From assembly GCA_023409535.1 (NCBI GenBank), contig JAEYGZ010000012.1, forward strand, positions 1 through 64,000: 64,000 bases of DNA. Direction: 5' to 3'. Numbering within the stretch: the first letter of the stretch is position 1; every line of letters begins with the position of its first letter. This document shows positions 25,647 to 34,784 of the stretch, in pieces. The stretch comes from Bacillota bacterium. Its GTDB lineage: Bacteria > Bacillota > Clostridia > Lachnospirales > Lachnospiraceae. Position numbers and translations under genes: made by a program. Below the pieces are notes generated by a model. It was not told the DNA's origin. It did no database searches and worked only from the letters and a program-made list of their open reading frames with translations.

Positions 25647-26237
25647 TTATTCTGCTTCTACCTTACGAACCAATGCATAAATCCATTCCTTATCCACGCC
25701 AGGTCTGGCATCCGGACATTTATCAATCTCGATAATCTCAAGCCCCGTATGACGTCCGATTAATTCCTTCAAGCTTTTCGTACGGTAGTTCTTATAGTAC
25801 CGGCCATTCTGCTCTCCTTCTTCCTCTCCGTAATAAAAGGACATATATAGAACACCGTTTATCTTCAAACTGTTAATAACCTTTGTAAAAATATCCTCTA
25901 TCTCATCGCCCGGGACATGCAGTAAGGATGCGCACGCCCATATTCCGTCAAATACTTCTTTAAAGTCAATCTCAGCAAATGATAGTTTCAATACATCCTG
26001 ACCAATATGTATGCTGGCTAAATCACACATTTCATCTGATGCATCCATCGCAGTCACATCATAACCACGGGAAATAAAGTATGCACTGTCTCTTCCCGAG
26101 CCGCAGCCCAGATCCAGTACACTGCCTCCTTCCGGCAGCCTGGCGGTAAAAAGCTCCCACCACTCATGCATATCAATATCAACCGTATGGTCGAAATACT
26201 CGGCTGCGTTCTTATCATAATACTCAACCGCGTCCAA
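25647..26237 (-). CDS. Class I SAM-dependent methyltransferase
   Basis: 196-residue Rossmann-fold methyltransferase of the type-11/25 group. SAM-binding motif I is VLDLGCGSGRDS near residues 40-51, with an acidic residue at VTAMDAS near 59-65 and motif IV around GIWACASLLHV. The N-terminal YYDKNAAEYFDHTVDIDMHE resembles TehB-like or small-molecule methyltransferases. The substrate cannot be inferred. It is divergent from the acyl-ACP thioesterase gene and followed by its own terminator. Confidence 0.85.
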   Translation of the reverse strand: MDAVEYYDKNAAEYFDHTVDIDMHEWWELFTARLPEGGSVLDLGCGSGRDSAYFISRGYDVTAMDASDEMCDLASIHIGQDVLKLSFAEIDFKEVFDGIWACASLLHVPGDEIEDIFTKVINSLKINGVLYMSFYYGEEEGEQNGRYYKNYRTKSLKELIGRHTGLEIIEIDKCPDARPGVDKEWIYALVRKVEAE

Positions 26238-26414
26238 TGAGCTATCCCTCCTTTATAAACAAGCTTATTATAACAAATATAAATTTAGAATACCAGTATT
26301 TTTCGATGAAATCAAAAAATCCCCACGGTTGGTAAAAAACACTATTGCAAATGGAAGATTAATGGTATACTCTTCACTGTAGACAAATAACAGCGCGGAA
26401 AGGATCCTAATGTT

Positions 26415-27131
26415 ATGTACAGCATCAACAGCAGAGTCAGATATACGGAATTAAATCATCACATGGGATGCATGGATCCCTACTCTATTATAAATTATTT
26501 TCAGGATTGCAGCACCTTTCAGTCGGAGGATATTGGCCGGGGTCTGGAATACCTGCAGTCACACCACAGGATTTGGCTGCTCCACTGCTGGCATCTTAAG
26601 ATTGAAGCGCCCGCCCGGCTCGGCGATTCTATCCTAATCAGCACCTGGCCTTATGATTTTAAGGGCTTTTATGGTTATCGTAATTTTTTAATGCAGGACA
26701 AACAGGGTAAACTATTAGCATCTGCCGATTCTCTTTGGGTCTATATGGACACGGAAAGCGGAAAGCCCATGAGAATTCCGGAGGACCACGGCGGTTATAT
26801 CCTGGAACCTCCTCATCCTATGGAGCCGGCAAAACGTAAGCTGGAGCTCCCCGAGGGGCTGGAGCCTGGAAATACCTTCCGTGTTATAAAATCCAATATA
26901 GATTCGTATAACCATGTAAATAACGGGCAATACATAAAAATGGCGCAGGAATTCCTGCCCGAGGATTTTTTGGTTAAATCAGTTCGGGTGGAATACCGAA
27001 GCCAGGCGGTTCTGGGCGATACGGTTCTTCCCCTGGCAGCTTGTACACCGGACTGCTGTACGGTTGTACTTGCCGATTTATCTCATAAGCCTTATGCAAT
27101 TATTGAATTTCACGGTATGAATATTATATAA
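26415..27131 (+). CDS. Acyl-ACP thioesterase
   Basis: 238-residue FatA/FatB-type double hot-dog protein that hydrolyses acyl-acyl carrier protein to release free fatty acids. The first hot-dog spans about residues 1-125 (RYTELNHHMGCMDPYSIINY, then SILISTWPYDFKGFYGYRNF). The second is around 150-235 and contains the catalytic-type SNIDSYNHVNNGQYIKMA, with the Asn-His-Asn cluster of the family. The ATG at 26415 follows AAAGGATCC; another ATG five bases earlier is out of frame. It is followed 18 bases later by the cvfB-like gene and is probably co-transcribed with it. Confidence 0.92.
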   Translation: MYSINSRVRYTELNHHMGCMDPYSIINYFQDCSTFQSEDIGRGLEYLQSHHRIWLLHCWHLKIEAPARLGDSILISTWPYDFKGFYGYRNFLMQDKQGKLLASADSLWVYMDTESGKPMRIPEDHGGYILEPPHPMEPAKRKLELPEGLEPGNTFRVIKSNIDSYNHVNNGQYIKMAQEFLPEDFLVKSVRVEYRSQAVLGDTVLPLAACTPDCCTVVLADLSHKPYAIIEFHGMNII

Positions 27132-27149
27132 AACAGAGAGGATACGTAA

Positions 27150-27998
27150 ATGATTGAATTAGGAAAATATCAGACTCTTAAGGTTGTTAAGAAAACTGAT
27201 TTTGGTTTATATCTGGGTGAGGAAAGCTCCGAAGCAGGAGCTTCAAGAGAGCATACCATACTGCTGCCCATCAGGGAGGTACCGGCAGGGAGCTCCGTCG
27301 GTGACAGCCTGGAGGTCTTTCTTTATCGCGATTCCGAGGATCGTGAGATCGCAACTACCGTAAAGGTTCCGCTTACCATCGGAGGCTTAGCGGTACTGAA
27401 GGTAAAAGAAGTAAGTAAGGTGGGTGCATTTTTGGATTGGGGACTGATGAAGGATCTTTTACTTCCATATAAAGAACAGACACGCAAAGTGGAAGAGGGA
27501 GATCAGGTACTTGTCACATTATATTTGGACAAGAGCAAAAGACTTTGTGCTACCATGAAGGTATACAATCTTCTCTCTGCAGCCGCTCCTTATAAGAAGA
27601 ATGATATGGTAACCGGGATTGTCTATGACGCAATTGACACCTTTGGTGTATTTGTCGCTGTTGATAATCAGTATTCTGCAATGCTCCCAAAGAACGAGCT
27701 GTTCTCACAGGTTAGAATTGGCGATGTCATAACTGCAAGAGTAATTAATGTACGTGATGACGGAAAACTGACACTGAGCTTAAGGGAGAAATCTCATATG
27801 CAAATGGATACCGATGCCGAACAAATCATTACCAGGCTAAAGGCAAACGGCGGCTTCCTGCCTATGAATGACAGCACCGCTCCCCAGGAGATTAAAGAAG
27901 AATTCGGTATCAGTAAAAATGCTTTTAAAAGAGCAATCGGAAGATTATATAAGGCAGGTACCATTACAATTACCGAGGATGGAATCCGGTTATTATAA
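27150..27998 (+). CDS. cvfB: CvfB-family S1 RNA-binding protein
   Basis: 282-residue protein built of tandem S1-like domains and a C-terminal winged helix, the layout of conserved virulence factor B (YitL). S1 segments are visible at LKVKEVSKVGAFLDWGLMKD (about 78-97) and VTGIVYDAIDTFGVFVAVDN (about 154-173). The winged helix lies at the end (FGISKNAFKRAIGRLYKAG). It probably binds RNA in the cytoplasm; exact targets are unknown. The ribosome binding site is AGAGAGGATACG. Confidence 0.9.
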   Translation: MIELGKYQTLKVVKKTDFGLYLGEESSEAGASREHTILLPIREVPAGSSVGDSLEVFLYRDSEDREIATTVKVPLTIGGLAVLKVKEVSKVGAFLDWGLMKDLLLPYKEQTRKVEEGDQVLVTLYLDKSKRLCATMKVYNLLSAAAPYKKNDMVTGIVYDAIDTFGVFVAVDNQYSAMLPKNELFSQVRIGDVITARVINVRDDGKLTLSLREKSHMQMDTDAEQIITRLKANGGFLPMNDSTAPQEIKEEFGISKNAFKRAIGRLYKAGTITITEDGIRLL

Positions 27999-28014
27999 CA
28001 GCCCTGCCCTGTCA

Positions 28015-28449
28015 TTAAATCAAGTCCCTGCGATTACCCGTTTTGTCTAAAAAGCGCATATTCGGTTTTTCGCGGGGATCCTTTATTTTTTGCACCGATT
28101 GAGATTTCTCTTCGGGATAAAGATTGTTGAGTCCTTTTGCCAGTTTATCTTTGCAATTCTTACAAAAACGACCTGTTTTAATGATTGCACCACAGCCCTC
28201 GCATTCCAGACCAATCATAGAATCCTCTGCAAATTCCAGCCTCTCCTCCCGGATCCATTGTCTGATCTGAGCAACAGGAATATCAAATACCTCTGACACC
28301 TCCTGCATATCAACTCTGGGGTGATCATATACATATTCCTTCACCTCTTCAAACTTCAGATCAAGCGTTTGGGTACAAGCCGGACATAGCGGCGGTCCGG
28401 ACATATAATTGAATAGTTTGCCACATCCTTTGCAATTTCTTACATCCAT
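28015..28449 (-). CDS. YvyF-like flagellar-operon zinc protein
   Basis: 144-residue protein matching the flagellar-operon protein family typified by Bacillus YvyF. CKGCGKLF with CPACTQTL in the first 30 residues and CEGCGAII with CKNCKDKL near 83-104 give two four-cysteine zinc sites. A central MerR-like helical region (VDMQEVSEVFDIPVAQIRQW) suggests DNA or protein contact. In Bacillus the family sits beside comF and flagellar regulators, and here it follows the comF gene by 12 bases. Biochemical function not established. Confidence 0.82.
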   Translation of the reverse strand: MDVRNCKGCGKLFNYMSGPPLCPACTQTLDLKFEEVKEYVYDHPRVDMQEVSEVFDIPVAQIRQWIREERLEFAEDSMIGLECEGCGAIIKTGRFCKNCKDKLAKGLNNLYPEEKSQSVQKIKDPREKPNMRFLDKTGNRRDLI

Positions 28450-28461
28450 AATGTATCCCTC

Positions 28462-29184
28462 CTAATACCCTTTTCCTATGCATAATACAATAAAATAAAC
28501 TTCCTTTATTCCATGGGATTTTAATACACGGGCACATGCCTCTAAGGTGCTGCCTGTCGTATAGATATCATCCACCAGTAATACCTTAGATAACTGCTTT
28601 GGATAGGAATCTGCCTGTTTGCCGTTTATCTCAAAGGCTGCTTTCAGATTCCGAAACCGCTCCTTATCATTTAACATCTTCTGCGGAAGTGTTTTACGAT
28701 TCCTGATCAGAAGATCGGATAGCACCGGGAGCTTCAATTCCCTGGCTATTCCGCGTGCCAGGATATCCGCCTGATTGTAGCCGCGCTCCATATATTTGCT
28801 CTTATGAATAGGAACCGGCACCAGAGCATCGGGCGAAAGCTTTCTGATCCAATCTCCGTACAGACGAAGAACTTCTTCAACATAAAACTTCGCATATTCC
28901 TTTTTACCGTGATATTTATACCTTGCAACCGAGTGTTTCATGTTATCGCCATAAACCCAAACTGCACAGCCTGCATCATAATGGTGAGGCCCGTGCCGAC
29001 AATCCCTGCAATATTCCTGCTCTTCCTGCTCGATGGGCTTACTGCACCGATAGCATCTGGGTTCATGGATATATTCCAGCTTATCTTTGCAGGAGGTACA
29101 TATCCTGTCCCCCTTTGGAACTACAATTTCTTCACAGATCGGACACCTGACGGGATAAATCATATCAAGTATTGCCTGAAACAA
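28462..29184 (-). CDS. comF: ComF-family phosphoribosyltransferase-like protein
   Basis: 240 residues. An N-terminal pair of zinc knuckles (CPICEEI..CTSCKDKL and CYRCSKPI..CRDC) is followed by a phosphoribosyltransferase fold with the PRPP loop VLLVDDIYTTGSTLEACARV near residues 204-223. ComF proteins are associated with DNA uptake in naturally competent bacteria, but many non-competent species keep them. It is directly upstream of the YvyF-like gene, the order known from Bacillus. Start ATG 29184; the gap to the upstream nucleotidyltransferase is 36 bases. Confidence 0.93.
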   Translation of the reverse strand: MFQAILDMIYPVRCPICEEIVVPKGDRICTSCKDKLEYIHEPRCYRCSKPIEQEEQEYCRDCRHGPHHYDAGCAVWVYGDNMKHSVARYKYHGKKEYAKFYVEEVLRLYGDWIRKLSPDALVPVPIHKSKYMERGYNQADILARGIARELKLPVLSDLLIRNRKTLPQKMLNDKERFRNLKAAFEINGKQADSYPKQLSKVLLVDDIYTTGSTLEACARVLKSHGIKEVYFIVLCIGKGY

Positions 29185-29220
29185 TTAGCCAACCCCTTCT
29201 CTTATGCAAATAATCAGTTT

Positions 29221-30150
29221 TTATGAATGGTATAAATTCGCAGGATAAACACCCTGGCCGATTAGCGCGCGTATAGATTTCACAACCGCATCCTTATCTT
29301 CCTTGTAGGTAACACCAAACCACCGGTCAGAGGTTTTTAATACGGTAACCTCCGCTTTGCCCGATTTCACCATCTCCCCGACTACTGTCGGCAGCAGGTA
29401 TTCTCTTTTTAATTCATTCTCCGGAAGCTCTGACAGGAAGGTTACGAAACCTTTCTGCAATGTCTCAAAAAGCTCCGGCTGAAATCCCCACATATTCATG
29501 GATACCACACTGTTTAAATCAATGGTAGTATCCTCACCGGCGCCGTTCTTTGCCTTTGCATGATCTCCTTCCGGAACAATACCGGAGGTTTCAACGATAT
29601 CCACCAATAAACCCTTCTCATCAGCCCTGCATACGCCGCGGGTAACGGCGCCGTTTTCACTTAAGGTGTTCCCCAGGATAAAGCCTGCCATGCAATATTG
29701 GTTCTGATGATACGACTTATTATTTAAAAATTCATATACAAGACGGAAGGCTTCCTTTCCGTAATAATCATCTGCATTAATAACCGCAAAGGGCTCCTTC
29801 ACCACATCCTTACAACAAAGGACTGCCTGGCCGGTTCCCCAGGGCTTTGTCCTGTCGGTCGGTTTTGTAAAACCCTCCGGCAGATGATCAAGCTCCTGAA
29901 AAACATATTCAACCGGTAACAGCTGCTCAATCCGATTACCGATTACCTCTTTAAAATCCTGCTCAAGATCCTTACGTATAATCACAACTACTTTATTAAA
30001 ACCTGCCTGAATGGCATCGTAAATGGAATAATCCATAATAATCTCGCCGCCCGGACCTACCGGCTCCAACTGCTTAATCCCTCCATACCTGCTGCCCATA
30101 CCTGCTGCCATAATAACCAATGCTGTAGTTGACAAAATGAGTTCCTCCAT
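29221..30150 (-). CDS. Sugar-nucleotidyltransferase family protein
   Basis: 309-residue NTP-transferase-fold protein. The N-terminal nucleotide-binding motif is MAAGMGSRYGGIKQLEPVGP near residues 14-33. The metal-binding aspartates are probably in AVINADDYYG near 122-131. There is no left-handed beta-helix, so it is not a GlmU. The activated sugar or alcohol cannot be told from the sequence. It lies between recD2 and comF on the same strand. Start ATG 30150 with a GGAGG-like site. Confidence 0.82.
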   Translation of the reverse strand: MEELILSTTALVIMAAGMGSRYGGIKQLEPVGPGGEIIMDYSIYDAIQAGFNKVVVIIRKDLEQDFKEVIGNRIEQLLPVEYVFQELDHLPEGFTKPTDRTKPWGTGQAVLCCKDVVKEPFAVINADDYYGKEAFRLVYEFLNNKSYHQNQYCMAGFILGNTLSENGAVTRGVCRADEKGLLVDIVETSGIVPEGDHAKAKNGAGEDTTIDLNSVVSMNMWGFQPELFETLQKGFVTFLSELPENELKREYLLPTVVGEMVKSGKAEVTVLKTSDRWFGVTYKEDKDAVVKSIRALIGQGVYPANLYHS

Positions 30151-30309
30151 TCACCAATATCTTACTATTCATCCATTTTCTTTCATTATACCTTAATTTA
30201 TATAAAAAAGCACTAGAAAATTTCTCACATGCTTCTCCATAAGATATCATTCCAAATAAGGCTCACTTTATGACTGAATCTTTTGGTTTCCTTCCAAAGA
30301 CAAGCTCGT

Positions 30310-32526
30310 CTAACTCAGTTCCCGAATCCGGTCCTTTAATCCGGAATACCGGTTCTGCTCATTCTTATTGTCGATCATGAATTGCACCATGGTATCGCTT
30401 CCCACGATTGCAACACAGCTTTTCGCCCTGGTAACCGCTGTGTACAACAAATTTCTGTTAAACAGCACCCGCGGGCCATCAAGGATCGGAAGAATTACTG
30501 CAGGGTATTCGCTGCCCTGGGATTTATGAATGGTGACTGCATAAGCCAGTTCCAATTCATCCAGCTGATTAAAACTGTAGTCAACCAATCGGTTATCATC
30601 AAACTCTACCACGAGATGCTCGGAAAACAGGTTAATCTCACGTAGGATACCGGCATCCCCATTAAATACACCTTCTCCTGTCTGTGTGGCAACGCCCAGG
30701 GCATTGCGGATCTCCCAGGTGACCTGATAATTGTTCTTGATCTGCATTACTTTATCTCCCTCGCGAAAGACGGTCTCATGATATTCCTTCTCTCTCTTCT
30801 CCTTCGCCGGAGGATTCAAAGCCTGCTGCAGCAGGCGGTTTAACCGCTCCACCCCAAGCTCCCCCTTGCGCATGGGCGTCAGTACCTGGATATCAAAGGG
30901 CGTTGCCTGCACATAGTTCGGTAATTTGTTCTTAATCAAATTGATCATCACTGCCGCAATAACATCAGAGACTTCACGCTTTAAGAAGAAGAAATCCCTG
31001 CTTTTATTATCCAGTCTGATCTGCTCTCCGTCATTGATCTTGTGGGCATTTACGATAATATCACTATCTGCTGCCTGGCGAAATATCTTCGTAAGCTTAA
31101 CCACATTAAAGCTATGAGAATTGATGATATCCCTCAGCACATTGCCCGGTCCCACACTGGGCAGCTGATTAACATCCCCTACCAGAATCAATCTGGTACC
31201 AACAGAAATCGCCTTAAGCAAGGCATGCATCAGGCTGATATCCACCATTGACATCTCATCAATAATCAGCACATCCGTCTCCAGCGGATTGCTTTCATTT
31301 CTGTTAAAGGTAAATTTATCCTCCTGATTCTCCACCAGCTTATTCAGTTCCAGCAGACGATGAATGGTCTTTGCCTCATAGCCTGTGGTTTCCGTCATTC
31401 TTTTGGCTGCTCTTCCGGTTGGTGCGGCAAGGAGGATATCCATTCCTTCCGACTCAAAAAACTTAATCATGGTATTAATTGTTGTAGTCTTACCGGTACC
31501 GGGTCCGCCGGTGATAATCAGAAGACCGTTTTCAGCCGCCTCAGCGACTGCGGTTCTTTGCTGCTCCTCCAGTTGTATCTCAAACTGCCCTTCTATGGCA
31601 GTGATCCTCTTGCGGACAACCTCCGGATTCAACTCATAGCGGATATTCAGATCATGCAGCATCCGTGCAGCATTCAGCTCCATATAATAATATACCGCTG
31701 AATAGATATGTTTTTCCGGTCCGTCATCCTTAATCATTATCTTCTTCTCAATGCTTAACCCAGTCAGCTGCCTGCGGATTGCCTCCTCTTCCGCTGTCAG
31801 AATCGCCTGTGCTCTTTGAAGAAGTGCATACTCCGGGAGATAGACATGCCCGTCGGAGCTTGCCTGGAGCAGGGTATACATGATTCCCGCCTTAATGCGA
31901 TAGTCCGAATCATTGCCGATTCCAATTCGCCGAGCTATCTCATCTGCGGTTTTAAAGCCCACCCCGGCAATATCCTCCGCCAACTGATAAGGATTCTCCT
32001 TAAGAATATCATACATCCTCTGTCCGTATTCCGTAAAAATCTTCACTGCAAGATTTCCCGTAATATTATATTGCTGCAAGAAAAGCATGGCACTGCGCAT
32101 GTCTCTCTTCTCTTCAAACTGGCAATAAATCTCTCTGGCCATTCTGGCACTGATGCCTTTTATTTCAGACAGCCGTTCCGGCTCTTCTTCAATAATGCGA
32201 AAGGTGTTTTCCTTAAATTTCTTTACAATTCTTGCTGCCAAAGCCTCGCCTACGCCCTTGATTGCTCCGGAGCCCAGATAACGTTCCATAGAGAATAAAT
32301 CTTCCGGCTCCTTAACTTCATAGCTTTCAATCAGGAATTGCTGTCCGTAGACAGGATGATCCGCATAACTGCCGGAAAGATGCACAAATTCCCCCTCGCT
32401 GATAAAAGGGAAGGTACCCACGCAGGTAAGCTCCTCTTCCTCCACATGAAGGCTAAGCACCGTATATCCGTTGTCATTGTTACGGAATATTATTCTCTCA
32501 ACATATCCATCTACTATCTCTGCCAT
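30310..32526 (-). CDS. recD2: ATP-dependent DNA helicase RecD2
   Basis: Superfamily 1B 5'-3' helicase acting in genome maintenance independently of RecBC. About 738 residues from ATG 32526, preferred because GGAGGAACG precedes it; a frame nine codons longer lacks a site. The N-terminal OB-like region characteristic of RecD2 (IVDGYVERIIFRNNDNGYTV) is followed by helix-hairpin-helix segments (GSGAIKGVGEALAARIVKKF). Walker A is GGPGTGKTTTINTM near residue 343, Walker B VLIIDEMSMVD, and a C-terminal UvrD-like motif YAVTIHKSQGSEYP. Confidence 0.95.
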   Translation of the reverse strand: MAEIVDGYVERIIFRNNDNGYTVLSLHVEEEELTCVGTFPFISEGEFVHLSGSYADHPVYGQQFLIESYEVKEPEDLFSMERYLGSGAIKGVGEALAARIVKKFKENTFRIIEEEPERLSEIKGISARMAREIYCQFEEKRDMRSAMLFLQQYNITGNLAVKIFTEYGQRMYDILKENPYQLAEDIAGVGFKTADEIARRIGIGNDSDYRIKAGIMYTLLQASSDGHVYLPEYALLQRAQAILTAEEEAIRRQLTGLSIEKKIMIKDDGPEKHIYSAVYYYMELNAARMLHDLNIRYELNPEVVRKRITAIEGQFEIQLEEQQRTAVAEAAENGLLIITGGPGTGKTTTINTMIKFFESEGMDILLAAPTGRAAKRMTETTGYEAKTIHRLLELNKLVENQEDKFTFNRNESNPLETDVLIIDEMSMVDISLMHALLKAISVGTRLILVGDVNQLPSVGPGNVLRDIINSHSFNVVKLTKIFRQAADSDIIVNAHKINDGEQIRLDNKSRDFFFLKREVSDVIAAVMINLIKNKLPNYVQATPFDIQVLTPMRKGELGVERLNRLLQQALNPPAKEKREKEYHETVFREGDKVMQIKNNYQVTWEIRNALGVATQTGEGVFNGDAGILREINLFSEHLVVEFDDNRLVDYSFNQLDELELAYAVTIHKSQGSEYPAVILPILDGPRVLFNRNLLYTAVTRAKSCVAIVGSDTMVQFMIDNKNEQNRYSGLKDRIRELS

Positions 32527-32684
32527 CGTTCCTCCGAATAAAAGAAATGTCATCTCAAACCGCCATCCTTACTACGAGGACATCAGTATGAAACGACATA
32601 AAAGGCTTTAAGTACAGCCAACTTGTATCATCACCATAATATACTGCTATGTATAAGCTCTGTTATCTATCTGGAAATACTCCT

Positions 32685-33023
32685 CTAAGCATTGCGCTTC
32701 ATAGAATCGTAAAGCATCTGCGCAATACCAAGGCTTTGCTTCTCGGTAGCAGACTCTGCATATTCTTCGTAAAGCATATCGCCAAACTGTGCAAGATAGT
32801 CATTCTCTTCTTCCTCATCGTCCTTCATAATGGTACTCTTCATCCCCTTAAATACCTGCTCAAGAAGATAGGATTCAAAGGATTTGCATGCTTTCATCAA
32901 TTCCTCATCATCGGCACCTGCACTGTTCATTATGGTTTCTTCCAGATTAGAAGTTTTTGAAGTCTGTGACAGGTAATTGCCCGCCACTGAGTTCAGTGAA
33001 TTTGAGCCTATGGATATACTCAT
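32685..33023 (-). CDS. Rod-binding protein (FlgJ N-terminal type)
   Basis: 112-residue protein matching the rod-binding half of FlgJ without the muramidase domain. The signature stretch is CKSFESYLLEQVFKGMKSTI near residues 46-65. It would cap or scaffold flagellar rod assembly in the envelope. It is the last gene of the mbl-flhO-flhP-rod-binding series, 20 bases after the FlgG-like gene. Start ATG 33023. Confidence 0.85.
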   Translation of the reverse strand: MSISIGSNSLNSVAGNYLSQTSKTSNLEETIMNSAGADDEELMKACKSFESYLLEQVFKGMKSTIMKDDEEEENDYLAQFGDMLYEEYAESATEKQSLGIAQMLYDSMKRNA

Positions 33024-33043
33024 ATTATTACCCTAACCCTTTC

Positions 33044-33856
33044 TTATCTAAGATTATTTGCCTGCTGCAGCATCTCATCCGTTGCGGTAATAATCTTTGA
33101 ATTCATTTCATAAGCACGCTGGGCAACAATCAGGTTCACCATTTCATCCACCGCCTGAACATTGGAACCCTCCAGGTAACCTTGACGAATACTGCTCTGT
33201 ACCAGAGTAGCATCCTCCGCTTCCAGGCGGGGACCGCCTGATGCCTCTGAAACAAAGAGCAGGCTGTTCGAACCTTTATCAAGACCGGTAGGATTATTGA
33301 ACTGAGTGATTCCTATCCTCTGGCCGATGGAAACCAAATTATCGGCTTCGTCGGGTGCCGTTAACTCGCCCTGCTCATTAACCACAATGTTGGCTGCATT
33401 ATATTCGGGGCTTATTACGATTGGCTCTCCTGATGTATTAAGCACGGGATTTCCGTCGGAGGTTGCAAGTGTTAAGCCTTCCGGACCGACCGCCATCTTA
33501 AAGGAACCGTTTCTGGTATAGCCGATCTGACCATTCTCTGTCTCAACCATAAAAAAACCGTTTCCTTCAATCGCAAAATCAAAATCATTCCCGGTTTCTG
33601 TTAAGGTACCCTGGGTATATTGAGACGTAATTGCCGAATTTCTAACACCAAGACCTACCTGGATACCATATGGCTTCGGATCACCGTTATTATCGGTGGA
33701 CTGAGCCTGGATTGTCTGATACAGTAATGATTTAAACTCCGCTGCTTCTTTCTTGTAACCTGTGGTATTGATATTGGCAAGGTTGTTGGAAATCGTATCA
33801 ACATTTGTCTGTTGGGATATCATGCCGGATGCCGCAGTCCATAAGGATCTCATCAT
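33044..33856 (-). CDS. Flagellar rod protein, FlhP/FlgG type
   Basis: 270-residue flagellar basal-body rod protein. The N-terminal Flg_bb_rod motif is MRSLWTAASGMISQQTNVDT with SNNLANINTTGYKKE, and the C-terminal Flg_bbr_C motif is GYLEGSNVQAVDEMVNLIVA. GNGFFMVETENGQIGYTRNG is the family middle signature. The start at 33856 follows GGAGG at 8 bases; two ATGs are adjacent. The order with FlhO-like and Mbl genes equals the Bacillus mbl-flhO-flhP block. It is exported by the flagellar type III apparatus. Confidence 0.92.
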   Translation of the reverse strand: MMRSLWTAASGMISQQTNVDTISNNLANINTTGYKKEAAEFKSLLYQTIQAQSTDNNGDPKPYGIQVGLGVRNSAITSQYTQGTLTETGNDFDFAIEGNGFFMVETENGQIGYTRNGSFKMAVGPEGLTLATSDGNPVLNTSGEPIVISPEYNAANIVVNEQGELTAPDEADNLVSIGQRIGITQFNNPTGLDKGSNSLLFVSEASGGPRLEAEDATLVQSSIRQGYLEGSNVQAVDEMVNLIVAQRAYEMNSKIITATDEMLQQANNLR

Positions 33857-33941
33857 ATGTTTTTCCTCCATTTGGCCGCAGCTGGATATTATACCAGATT
33901 ACGCAGCCACAAACTTAACGTGTGAAAGATTAATCTTATAA

Positions 33942-34715
33942 TTATACTTTACCCACTGAATTTGCTGCAAGCTCCAGTGTACTGTCAATTGATTTTATCA
34001 CCTTCTGGTTCGCCTCATAGGCTCTGGTAATTGCAATCATCTCTACCATCTCGGATACGACATTCACATTGGATTGTTCCGTAAAACCTTGTCTTACTAA
34101 CGCAGTACCATCCAACGCGGCAGCTCCCTCCAATGCACGATATCTTGTATCCCCTGCTTTGGTCAGGTAATCATAATCTTCAAAATCCGTGATCTTTACG
34201 GTATCAACATATACGCCGTCCGCATAAATCGCACCGGTAGTGTCAATCATAACCTTTGCCGCATCTGTGGGTACCTGGATCTCTCCGCTTTCACCCATCA
34301 AATGATTGCCGTCGCTATCCACGATATAACCATCCTTCGTCATGGTAAAGGAACCGTCGCGGGTGTATTCGGTGGATGCTTCCCCCGCTTTATTTGTTAC
34401 CGATACGGTAAAGAAGCCTTTCCCCTCTAACGCAAGATCATAGGTATTCGAGGTCTGTCTTAAGGAACCCTGATCATAGTTTGTGTAGACCTCACCAAGC
34501 TTAACCCCCAGACTCATCTTGCCAATGGGGCGGTTATTATAAGCTTCGGAAGCATCCTTAACCTTTATGGTCAACCATTGATCGAAGGATTGGCTCGTAG
34601 AACTCTCCTCCTTATAACCTACGGTGGCTGCATTTGCAAGGTTATTGGAGACAATATCCAGCCTGTCCTGCTCGTTGGTCATGCCATTATACGCCGTAAA
34701 TAAACCTCTTACCAT
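33942..34715 (-). CDS. Flagellar rod protein, FlhO/FlgF type
   Basis: 257-residue paralogue of the preceding rod protein: MVRGLFTAYNGMTNEQDRLD with SNNLANAATVGYKEE at the N-terminus, EGKGFFTVSVT in the middle and a C-terminal GFTEQSNVNVVSEMVEMIAI. It probably forms part of the distal or proximal rod. It lies between mbl and the FlhP-like gene. Start ATG 34715 is preceded by AAAGGGCAGAGGA. Confidence 0.9.
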   Translation of the reverse strand: MVRGLFTAYNGMTNEQDRLDIVSNNLANAATVGYKEESSTSQSFDQWLTIKVKDASEAYNNRPIGKMSLGVKLGEVYTNYDQGSLRQTSNTYDLALEGKGFFTVSVTNKAGEASTEYTRDGSFTMTKDGYIVDSDGNHLMGESGEIQVPTDAAKVMIDTTGAIYADGVYVDTVKITDFEDYDYLTKAGDTRYRALEGAAALDGTALVRQGFTEQSNVNVVSEMVEMIAITRAYEANQKVIKSIDSTLELAANSVGKV

Positions 34716-34784
34716 TCCTCTGCCCTTTCTTTCCTATCCATTCATGTAATGGATGTCTTTTATCCGGTGGATGTTCTTTATCCG

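Noticed and set aside
28462..29184. Evidence of natural competence from comF
   Set aside because: ComF homologues are widespread in non-competent species and no other uptake genes are in the window.
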